From Gautieria morchelliformis (Eukaryota > Basidiomycota > Agaricomycetes > Gomphales > Gomphaceae), in the NCBI GenBank assembly GCA_015179125.1, contig WHVA01000075.1, positions 62,001-126,000 of the forward strand: a stretch of DNA of 64,000 nt, given 5' to 3'. Shown piece after piece: positions 22,860 through 31,825 of this stretch. Position 1 is the first letter of the stretch. The number at the start of each line of letters is the position of its first letter. The notes below the pieces were generated by a model, which made no database searches, had not been told where the DNA came from, and worked only from the letters and a program-made list of their open reading frames with translations. The position numbers and the translations under genes are program-made.

Positions 22860-24215
22860 CCTGTGACTAGGATGTGCACTCAATATCGTCGGTATGAACA
22901 CCTGGGTGAATATATCTCTGTTCTTTTTCGCTGTGCTCTCCCACAGGCTCAAAACCTTGTCCAGCAGCGTGTCAGCGACCAGCGACTTGGAGGGCTGGGT
23001 GGTTTCGTCGGCGTTGGCGCGGGGCGCGGGGCGCATGAAGGAGTCGACAGGCTCGCGAGAGGAGGCGACGGGCTGCGGAGCAATCAGTCCGAGGTGTTCT
23101 GGACACTTGTGAAGGCGCCGTTGCGCAACCAAAGCACGAAACATACCTCAGTAAGGCTTCCGCCGCAGAGTCGCCGCGAATCGCGTGAGTCGCCAAATGC
23201 TCCTACAAGCAAATCACATCAGTCGCGCCGAACCGCGTCGCGCGAGGATAAGAGCGCGGGATACTAAACGTACAGGTCTCCCGTCCATCCTCGACTCGAT
23301 TTCATCCGTGTCCTCGACCACTAACGCGATCTCGGAATCGCCATCACCCTTTTGGGAACGGTCGTTTAGGTTTGGTGAGCCCATCGACAGGGTCATGTTA
23401 GTCGTCCGTCTTCAGGGGAGGGAAGAGGAAGCGGGAAGAGAAATGGAGGGGAGAAGGGCGAAGGGGCGAAGGATCAAGGGGGAAAGGGCGAAGGGGGGGA
23501 GGGGAGATTAGCAACGCACAATGACACGACGATCATCCACGATCATGGCCTACAGTACCGTGTTCAACAAACACACACCATACGGAGCCGAATCCAGCAG
23601 CTCGGACACATACCTATCCGAGTCAAACCCACGCACATCAGCCGTCGCTCCCATATACGCCAAAGAAAACCACCACTCACGCATTCCTCTCCTCGTCCGG
23701 CATCCCCTCCCACCTCTCGTCCAATAACCCCGTTCGCTCCCGCAACACATGCCCCGCCACACTATCCTCCACGCACTCATCCCCGCTAAGGCAACTCTCC
23801 CTCCGCTCAAAACCTCGCCAGTATGTCTCTCGCCTCCTCCACTGTCCTAGGCATCGAAACCGCCTCCACGTTCTTATTCGCTTCCTTCAAGGACTCGACG
23901 ACGCCCTCCGAGGACGGTTGCGAGAGCTTGATGGCGACGGTGGTCTGGACGTCGGGCATGCCGTACGAGGGGCCGATCCAGAACCTGCGCCTGGTGGAAG
24001 GTCACGCCGGTTGTAGTACGTACGGATCGAATCCTGAGGCCCTGATCACCTCGGAGTCCGGGGTCCTTGATAGCGCTGTAATAGAATATAACAATAGAAC
24101 ATACCATATCAGGACATCGCCTATTATAGAAGTGACTCATGCTGATTGCGATCGATAACGGATAAGCAAGCATCGCGCTCTTGACCCCCACTCCCCTGCT
24201 GTGCGCCCTCTTCAT
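22860..24215 (-). pseudogene. phospholipase D (Spo14/PLD1-type) C-terminal fragment
   Basis: Phospholipase D hydrolyses phosphatidylcholine to phosphatidic acid. Minus-strand blocks in family order: SHFYNRRC (near 24140), GVTFHQAQV (near 24000), DVQTTVAIKLSQPSSEGV (near 23950), YVSELL (near 23600), MIVDDRRVI (second HKD region, near 23530), NLNDRSQKGDGDSEIALV (near 23380) and HLGLIAPQPVASSREPV (near 23090). The blocks lie in different frames. The HxK residues that should precede MIVDD are not visible. The intron between MIVDDRRVI and NLNDRSQ keeps a branch-like ACTAAC but has no AG acceptor. The N-terminal half is absent. I judge it a host-gene pseudogene fragment. Confidence 0.75.
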
Positions 24216-24253
24216 AACTGTCTGATACTCGCCTAGCTATCACTCACTGCGCT

Positions 24254-26507
24254 ATGACTGACAGAGGACATGGCCGCGGCACCCAGCCTGGCCAAGGGCA
24301 AGCTTCGGACGGTCGCAACAATCCCCTCCCGCCCTATCTTCGTACGAGAGGCCCCCCGCTGACTATCTAAACCAGTTCCGTGCTAGCCTAGGGCAGAATC
24401 TATCGGCCTCTAGCGACAATCCCGGCGCAGCCCACCCTAGTCTACCACGCCTGCCCTTCCCTGGCCATGGGCAACGTCCGTCAGCCTCCGGCAACAATCC
24501 CGGCCCAGTTCACCATAGTGTGCCGTATGCCCCGCGCCTGCGCCCTCCTGGGCCACCCTCCGGCGACATACAAGGAAGCCAGGGCTAACCTCATGCTCAA
24601 GGCACCCGTCGCAACCGCCCCCCTGAGCACCTTGTGGAACCCCTCGATAGGCTAAGCCCGTCCGTGATTCCCCACGCCGAAAACACCCTCCATGCTGGGC
24701 AACCTCCGTCGGTCTCCCGCAGCAATCCGGGCCCAGCTCACCATAGTGTGCCATATGCCCCGCGCCTACACCCTCCTGGGCCACCCTCCGGCGACATACA
24801 GGGAAGCCAGGGTCAATCTCATGCTCAAGGCACCCGTCGCAACCGCCCCCCTGAGCACCTTGTGCAACCCCTCGATAGGCTAAGCCCGTCCGAGATTCCC
24901 CACGCTGACAACCGCCTCCATGCTGGGCAACCTCCATCGGTCTCCCGCAACAATCCGGGCCCAGCTCACCATAGTGTGCCATATGCCCCGCGCCTGCGTG
25001 TTCCTGGGCCACCCTCCGGCGACATACAAGGAAGCCATGGTCAACGTCAAGGCCCCCATCCTGTCCCACCCCCCGACGAGTCCCTGGTGCAATCTTTCGG
25101 TAACCTAAGTTTAGGCCAATCAGCAAGTCCTAGTAACACCTTTCAGCCCGTCCCATCTCAACCCCACAATGCTGGTGCCATCATCCATGGAAGGCTGCAA
25201 AAGTTCTTTTCTGGCCCAGATCAAGCCACAAAATTTCTTGGGAATTTTGAAGGGCCTGGCGGTACAAGGCGGCAGGATATCTTTCTTGACATGTTTGCTC
25301 CCACTGGGGCAGGCAGCAACAGCAGTCATGGCAAAGACTTGCTCGACCTCATTCGACGTAATCCGGCGGACATCGGAATGTTCTTGAACAAGGTTTCCTC
25401 TGTCATTGGCTCCTTGAAATCTGCCGATAAACTCCTGAGAATGGATTTGCCAGCACCCATAACTAATGCTACCACAAATACAACCTCAGTGAGCACGACG
25501 GCAAATCAGTTATTCAGTGGTGACCCAATTGCATTCCGGTATTTAACTACTGCGGCAAGCGAGGTTCGGGCAGCAAGGGGTGCATTCAACATTGCAATAG
25601 CCAAAGTCCAGAGGTTCTTCTATGATGAACCAATCAAGAAATTTGCTCAAGTTGAAGGAGATGTCGTGTAGGTATTCAAATTCTTTGTCAGTACATTTAC
25701 CAAGTGACCATCTATGTTTTCAGGGACATATGCCTCGTAAACATACTTCTTCCAGTCGTCCAGGTGATGAATGAAGTGCTTACAGTCTGGTATGATGAAA
25801 AAGACTATCCTAAGATGGACCATCGCCGTCGGATTGTTTCAATCAGGGCTCAATACAATCCCACTAACCTGGGCAAAAGCAAGTACCCACTCAATGCTAG
25901 ATCATGCATTGATCATGTCTTGATCCTTGTGAAGCAAGACTTACATGACACCAGTGATCAACATGTCCTGGTCATACATGAAGCCAAGGTTAGCAATATA
26001 TACACTTTACAATTGTATTCTTGCCAACAATGTCTACAGATCGTGAAGAGCCTGGATGCAGATGAATGGGATGAACAGATAGCAATTTGCAGCAAAGGAC
26101 CAGTGAAGCTTATTGAGGATCCTGAATTGGATGACATTACAGAAATGTCAAAAATGATACCTCAAGTTCGCAAGTAAGTTTCAAATAATTAAATTGCAGC
26201 TTAGCTTTCTCACCCTGAGTCTAATAGATATGTATTTGGCAGCTGTTGCCCTTATGCTGTATTATCAGATTCATGCAATCACTGTGCTATGATATGGGGT
26301 AAGCCATCTGGCTGGCACCATAAGTCACACTCCTCCTTTGACATAGTACCAGAGCATTATCCTGGGAGTCAGCATATACCTGGAAATCCTCATCATTGCC
26401 ATGTTATCAGTGGTTCGAATACTGTTCATGGTTCTTTATGGGCTGCGCGTTACACCCTTGCATTCTTGTGTTATCTTGCTCTCAGGGACCACGGGCTCTG
26501 TGCTTAA
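24254..26507 (+). pseudogene. PD-(D/E)XK nuclease-like gene with Pro-rich repeats
   Basis: ATG 24254 begins a Gly/Pro-rich N-terminus. The repeat region follows (24380-25110), then a conserved helical part ending at 25667. Further exons keep frame: 25724-25988, 26040-26173 and 26228-26507 (a 48-nt in-frame GT-AG intron 26299-26346 is optional). Introns end in TTTTCAG, CTACAG and TAATAG. The pattern CIDHVLIL ... HVLVIHEAK resembles the D-(x)n-ExK core of the restriction-endonuclease fold; VLSDSCNHCAMIWG follows. This is a motif-level call. Two defects lie in the N-terminal region: a one-base frame change near 24350 and a TAA near 24580 where sister repeats read TCA. Function is unknown; similar folds occur in fungal CRN-like and transposon-linked proteins. 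Confidence 0.5.
24380..25110 (+). repeat. tandem repeat of about 228 bp encoding a Pro-rich segment
   Basis: Three units share blocks reading NNPGPAHHSVPYAPRL and PPGPPSGDIQGS, in frame with the downstream exon in units 2 and 3. Units are close in sequence, so the repeat is recent or homogenised. It falls in the coding region of the PD-(D/E)XK-like gene. Confidence 0.75.
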
Positions 26508-26569
26508 ACTTGCACAGCACAAGTGCACCTTGAACTCAGCAGCATTCAGATTTTTGGGGAATTAGACAA

Positions 26570-27035
26570 CAAAGGTTGTATGTACATACCAGATTCCAAT
26601 GCATATGCCTGCCAATATTACATCTCATATATCATGTAATTCATGAGCATTGGGACTATAAGGTTGTTCTGCCTTGGTATTGCTCTCATCTGCCATGGTC
26701 CCTGCCCTCACCCCATCACCATGCCTGGAGGTCTTACAAGGGGAGTACATTGATCAAGGACAAGGAGATGCCACACCTTTGAAGTTTCGGCATGTGACAG
26801 ACCCTTTCCGGCTCTCGTCGACCTTTCTGGAGGTTAATTTACAGGATGCAATTGGAGTCCTCGCCTTTCCTGCACCTTGCCAGTGAAGATGTTCTACGTA
26901 TGATCGCTTCACCCTGTTCCCCCATGTGATGTCCAGCAATGTTTCAATATTTGAGTCTTTCATCTTGGGCCCAAAGAGCAATAATTATGCATGTGCCTTC
27001 GAACAAATCTGTATGGACTTCTTCGCTGCTTTCAA
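26570..27035 (+). pseudogene. possible downstream exons of the nuclease-like gene
   Basis: Coding-looking plus-strand segments: LKFRHVTDPFRLSSTFLEV then NLQDAIG (26780-26860), and SSNVSIFESFILGPKSNN (26930-26985). A D-x-IG-type segment could be the start of a kinase N-lobe, which in some fungal families follows a nuclease-like domain, but no glycine loop or catalytic loop is present. Stops separate the pieces. Confidence 0.25.
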
Positions 27036-28009
27036 GTCATAGATGCAGATGATATGGAGCGTGCACGTAGACAATGTATAGGCACAGATAAACGGATTAT
27101 CGGTACGTTCAGTGCTGCTTATGTTGTAAACTGGCATATATTAGTTCATCTCTATTTACTATGTCAGCGCCGCCTGTGTTGCGAACCGGCACTTTCCCAG
27201 GACTATCTGCATTAGGATACACCTACCTAGTTCCCACTCCGCAGTCCCCTGACCGAGCGCTCGCATATCAATCATTGTATAAGTAGGTAGCGCCATAGTT
27301 ACAACAAATCCAACGGTTTTAGCCCTTCACTCCCATGAGGAGTCCGGTCGAGCGAGTTAACAGTGTCCTCGCTAGTGTTTCGTCTCGCGCATTGCGCATT
27401 GTGTTCCATTCCGTCTCTGTCTCCATCTCCCTCCTCGTACCCTTTTAACAGCTTACACCCGTTTGCAGTACCTAAGGCGCATGTCGGATTTGCTTCTGTT
27501 TTAGCGCGCAAACCTCGAACAATGATATCTTGCTTGATATCGCTCCAATTTGCTTGAAACTTCATATCTGAAGCTATGTGGACCATAGCTAGGGCATAGA
27601 ACTAAAAAATCCAAATAAAACAAGCATTTTTTATTTTGCATTTTGGGTGCTGAGGGGGGAACAATGTCAAGCTTAGCTTACTGTATGTAGTTCAATGCAG
27701 GTTTTAATTTTGTTTGCTACTTTGTACTAATGGTGAGAAGCCACTACAGGAGAATCTCCAGCAGAGTGTCATAGGATTGGAGAGGAAGGGCTTAGCTTCT
27801 TCTGACGTTGGATCAATGAGATCTGGCGGTAGGCATTCATTCTCAATATCGGATTTCCTCCTGTGTAGCATAAGCCCTGAAAATCTGAGGGATCATATAA
27901 CATGGAACATACGCATCATCAAAGTTCATAATAGCATCTTTGATCCCTTTGCACCGAGTGCCAATGCACCATAAGGCAACTTCGCTGATCCTGACACGTT
28001 CTTGAGCTC
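27036..28009. other. intergenic, no recognised gene
   Basis: About 30 bp near 27085-27115 (gataaacggattatcggta) resembles 2425-2460, origin unknown. Short open frames on both strands lack motifs. Nothing else seen. Confidence 0.3.
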
Positions 28010-28520
28010 GGAAACAGTGGGGGCGCACGCGTATGCGGCAGGGTGAGGGGCATGGAGGTGCTGGGGTGGGCGAGCTGGTGTAGGAGGATGGGGTGGTGGG
28101 GGAGCGGGCGGCGGCGGGTGCCGGTGCAGGTGCCAGTGCTGGTGCAGGTACGGGTGCGGGTGCAGGTGCAGGGATGGGGGATGGGTTGGGCGGCGACGCG
28201 GGGGCGCATGCATATGCGGTGGGGGTGAGGGGTGCGGAGGTGCTGAGGTGGGCGAGCTGGTGTAGGAGGACAGGGTGGTGGGGAAGTGGGCAGCGGGTGC
28301 AGGTGTGGGTGCAGGTGCGGGTGCAGGGATGGGTTGGGCGATGACGTGAAGGACGCGGGGGCGCACACGTATGCGGCGGGGGTGAGGGGCGCGGAGGTGC
28401 TGGGGTGGGCGAGCTGGTGTAGGAGGATGGGGTGGTGGGGAAGCGGGCGGTGGCAGGTGTGGGTGTGGGTGCAGGTGCAGGTGTGGGTGCAGGTGTGGGT
28501 GCAGGTACACATGCCCTAGG
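28010..28520. repeat. GC-rich minisatellite, nested periodicity
   Basis: Three units of about 155-180 bp, each with gaggtgctggggtgggcgag, a 'gtgtaggaggatggggtggt' block and a run of 6-bp ggtgca/ggtgcg repeats. Runs read as Pro-Ala-Pro-Thr on the minus strand, giving long spurious open frames. I treat it as non-coding satellite DNA. Confidence 0.75.
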
Positions 28521-28882
28521 ACACAAATGTGCCTGGGCCGTGGCACTCTGCGGGAGTCGAGTGGTCAGACACCCTGGTATCAGGAATATGGGCCGGGATA
28601 CTCATGGAAGTTGGCCACTGGGGTTATGGGGGAGTTGACAGGGAGCTGCTGGTAATTGACAGTGAGCCTGTGGCGGTGGGAGTCGAGCTAAGCGAAGAGG
28701 TGCGATTGAAGAACAGGGTTGGCGGATGCTTTGAAGCCTGGGGCAAGTTCATATGGAAGACGAGTGCCGAACCAAGAGAGGCTGAAGTGTCTGTGGTGCG
28801 TGGTGTTGTCGATGGTGCAGCGCGGCAAGCCGCCTATTATGAATCGGCATAACCCAACCAATTTCGACTTGCCTTACCAACA

Positions 28883-29632
28883 ATGGGAAATAACAAAAAT
28901 AAAAGACAGCCCACCAAGTCAACACGAGCAACGAAAACGGTCAAAGAACCTCTGGAGGAACTGTTACCTGACATAGTGGGAATTCAGGGAAAAGGTCAGT
29001 TTATATATAATGATGCTATTTCAAGCTCACCAGTTATTTAGACTCTGTTCAAACTCCTAGCACTTCTTGACCGAAATGTCAGGCAGCAAAAAAAGTAACT
29101 TTTGAAGACTTAGAATCTGAGTCAGGGTCTTCATATGGGGAAGAGACCCAGCCGGCTCAAAGTGCATCCGAGTCCGAAACCGAGCCCAATGACCCTAATC
29201 GAGACTCAGAGTCTGAAGAGTTAGCAGAGGTGGCAGTTCCCAAACAGGTAAAGGATATTGATGAACCTGGTATGCCATCATATTTTTCATTTATAATTTG
29301 ATGCTCATTTCACGGCCTAGTAATTATCTTGCGTGTTCTGGACGGCACTGAAACTGAAGGGTTTGTTGAGCATGTGAAGCTTCCTGCCAATGTCAGTTAC
29401 AAGAAGGTCGAGGAACATATATTCAAAGCAATAGGGTGCTATCAAACAGTGAAAAAGATCCCGCACCTAGCTTACCGGCTCAAAGGTGTGCGAGATAAAC
29501 ACCTTTCAAAACTGGCAAAAGAAGGGGACTGGGACAACCTCAAGGATGATGTGAAGGGTGCTCAGGCAAGGAAGAAAAAGGGCAATGCCAGTGGCGTGGA
29601 AGTAGACATCGTTCTGGATGAAAGTGTACATG
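28883..29632 (+). pseudogene. unrecognised three-exon gene, cut by Chromo-3
   Basis: ATG 28883 opens a basic N-terminus (MGNNKNKRQPTKSTRATKTV). Exons that keep frame are 28883-28994, 29087-29269 and 29321-29632; the introns are GTCAGT...GGCAG (a CTTGAC branch-like site 18-20 nt before the acceptor) and GTATGC...CCTAG. Exon 2 is acidic (VTFEDLESESGSS, then Glu/Ser-rich). Exon 3 has a folded-domain look (IILRVLDGTETEGFVEHV, then KVEEHIFKAIGCYQTVKKI) and a Lys-rich stretch. I do not recognise the family. The reading frame runs straight into LTR C at 29633 after DIVLDESVHV, so the C-terminus is lost. Confidence 0.55.
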
Positions 29633-30317
29633 TGTTACGTATCGAGATTTCCACTAAGTCGGAACTGGAAAGGACGGCGGCTTCAACTTATAGGTTGCGC
29701 CCCCGATGACCTATCGTCCTAAGTATTTCGGAACTGAGTCGGAAGCCGGAAAGTACTGGACCAAGGGGTTGGTCGGAACTTGTGTCGGAACTGAACCGGA
29801 AGGCGGAAGACTGAGAGAGACTGAGATCTTGCTAGACTCGCTGTGCTAAGAACAGGAGATGGAGCGGAAGAAATCAAGTATCAAAGGTGATTATCTGATT
29901 GCAGAATAACAGACATACATGAGGGGGTTTTTTATACAAAGCGCAGAGCAACAAGTAATGGTGTTGTACTAAGCAAATTCCGGAGGAAGCGGAAGTCGAG
30001 TACAATGTGTGGGAACTAACTAATTGGGAACAATGGGACTACAAGGGGGGTTCAGGGTAAGGTAGAACAATGGCAAAGAACAAAGGGTCGGGAAACCATA
30101 TCTGACAACGAACTACAAGGGTGACCGGACTTAGGGTTTTGATGAACGGTGAGGTGGGTCCGGTGGGTGCGAGTAATAGAGTCGAAAGAACAAAGGAAAT
30201 ATACAATGGGCGCAATGTCGGAAATGTCGGAGGGGCGGAATGTTTTGCGGAAGTATCGGAGGGGCGGAATGTATGGCGGAACTGAGGGTCGGAAATCGGA
30301 AATGAACGGTCGTAACA
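29633..30317 (-). repeat. LTR C, 3' LTR of Chromo-3
   Basis: 685 bp. By hand count it holds 18 CGGAA/TTCCG words, against about 1.3 expected at random, nearly all as CGGAA on the plus strand. Confidence 0.88.
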
Positions 30318-30439
30318 GTATCTCCCTTCTAAGGTCGAGCCCCGCGAGACCACAAGTCGGAATCACGTGACCTGTGAACAAACGCGTCGGAGTTCGAAAG
30401 ATAGGCGGGAAACAAGACGCGTCTTCTGTTTATTCCATC

Positions 30440-31615
30440 ATGAGTACTCCAGTCGACTTCTCCAAAATGACCAGTGCTGAGATGAAGGAACACTTTGCTG
30501 ACATGCTCGCGCAAAAGGAGTTGGCCGAAAAACGCGAGGCCGAGGAAGCGGCACGGAAGGAGAAGGAGCGTCTGGAGGAGGAGCGCATAGAGAAAGAGCG
30601 CAAGGAACAGGAGCGTCGGGAACAGGAGCGGAAGGAGAAGGAGGAGCGTGACCGTAAGCGTCGCGAGGAGGAATCGCGCGTCCGTGAAGAACAGCGGAAA
30701 CGGGATGCGGCCAAAAAGGCTGCGGAAGAAAAGGTCGTGGCGGAAAAGGCAGGGAAGTTCCGGGTGAGTCGGAAATGTCGTGGGGGGTTCCGGAGCTCAC
30801 AGAACTCCCAGAGAGTCGCAGATTCCGAGGGAGAGTCGGAAGCGGAAAGGAGTGCGGAAAGCACACCGACTCCAGAGGGCAAGGGGAAGCAGAAAGGAAG
30901 TGCTCCCATGCCGAACGTCGTTGAGGAGCGGAAACGGAGGGCGGACGAGTTCCAGCAAGCTCGGAAGGAGAAGCTGGCTCGGATACTGGAGTTGCGAGAG
31001 CTGGGGCCGGAGAATCCTGCGACCCGGAAAAGGAAGACCAGGGACGGTGAGGAGGAGAAGGCCCCTTGCGATACGTGCGAAGTCAAGGGCCTGGAGTGCG
31101 TATGGTCGGAAAATCCGCGGGAGACGGCCTGCGAACGGTGCCGGGAAAAGAAGTGCCGTTGCGTGGTGGATGGGTGTGCCGCGAGGGTGGAGCGGAAACG
31201 GCGCAGGGTTGAGACCGAGGGGCCTGAAACCCCCAAGTCAAAACCGGGACCAAGCGGAAAGAAGGCGGAAGGGTTTCCGGTGACCGGGACGTCTGAGGCA
31301 GCTGTGCTGAACCGCTTCAGCATGGCGTCTCCACTGCTGGACATCGCTGAGTCGCTGAGGGGGATCCGGAAAAACCAACGTGGGATCTGGAACTTGCTTG
31401 AGGGTATGGCGGTGGTTCAGGAACAGCAGTTGCTGTCGTTCCAGAACCAGATGACCGTCATGTCGACGGTCTTGGAGCAATTCAAGCGGGAGTACCGGTG
31501 GCAGAACGACATGGTGCGGGAAAGGATGGAACTGCGGGTGCAGGAGGAAATCGGGGCGGAGGCGGGTCCGAGCGGGGGGCGGAAACGAGGGAACGGGTGG
31601 ACACGGAGTTGGTGA
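30440..31615 (+). mobile_element. Chromo-3 antisense ORF: coiled-coil Zn2Cys6-type protein
   Basis: 391 codons from ATG 30440, opposite in strand to gag-pol and placed between pol and the 3' LTR. The first 110 residues form a long charged Glu/Lys/Arg helix (coiled-coil or single alpha-helix). A basic linker leads to a cysteine cluster at about residues 213-245 with spacing CX2CX6CX10CX2CX6C, which is the Gal4-class Zn2Cys6 pattern, followed by the basic run ERKRRRVE. A second helical region lies near the C-terminus (SLRGIRKNQRGIWNLLEG). Gal4-class proteins bind CGG triplets (established). The element is saturated with CGGAA, so self-recognition is a plausible inference. Nuclear location is likely. 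Part of a fossil element. Confidence 0.7.
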
Positions 31616-31825
31616 TCGTCGGGGCAGGAGGGTCGGAAAAGGAGCCGGAAGCGGAAAAAGAGGTCGAGGCGGAGACCATGAGGGAGGAGTAGGCTGTCGG
31701 ATTGACTTGTAGTGTTTTTCTTGAAGTGTCGGAATTTAGTATATCGGAATAATAATCGGATTTTCTTTAAATGACTTGAGAATCTGTAAGAAACCAATGG
31801 GAATCGGAAATGAGGTCGGAAATGA

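Noticed and set aside
24434-25126. Minus-strand frame of 229 codons with Gly/His-rich repeats over the Pro-rich repeat region
   Set aside because: It mirrors the tandem repeat; the plus frame continues in register into conserved exons with good splice sites, so the plus strand is the coding one.
27843-28546. Long minus-strand open frames rich in Pro, Ala, Thr and Cys
   Set aside because: They are all produced by the GC-rich minisatellite; three frames are open at once, as expected for a low-stop repeat.
30430-31344. Minus-strand open frame of about 300 codons opposite the Zn2Cys6 ORF
   Set aside because: Ser/Arg/Phe-rich shadow of the charged helix codons; no motif and no ATG context of note.
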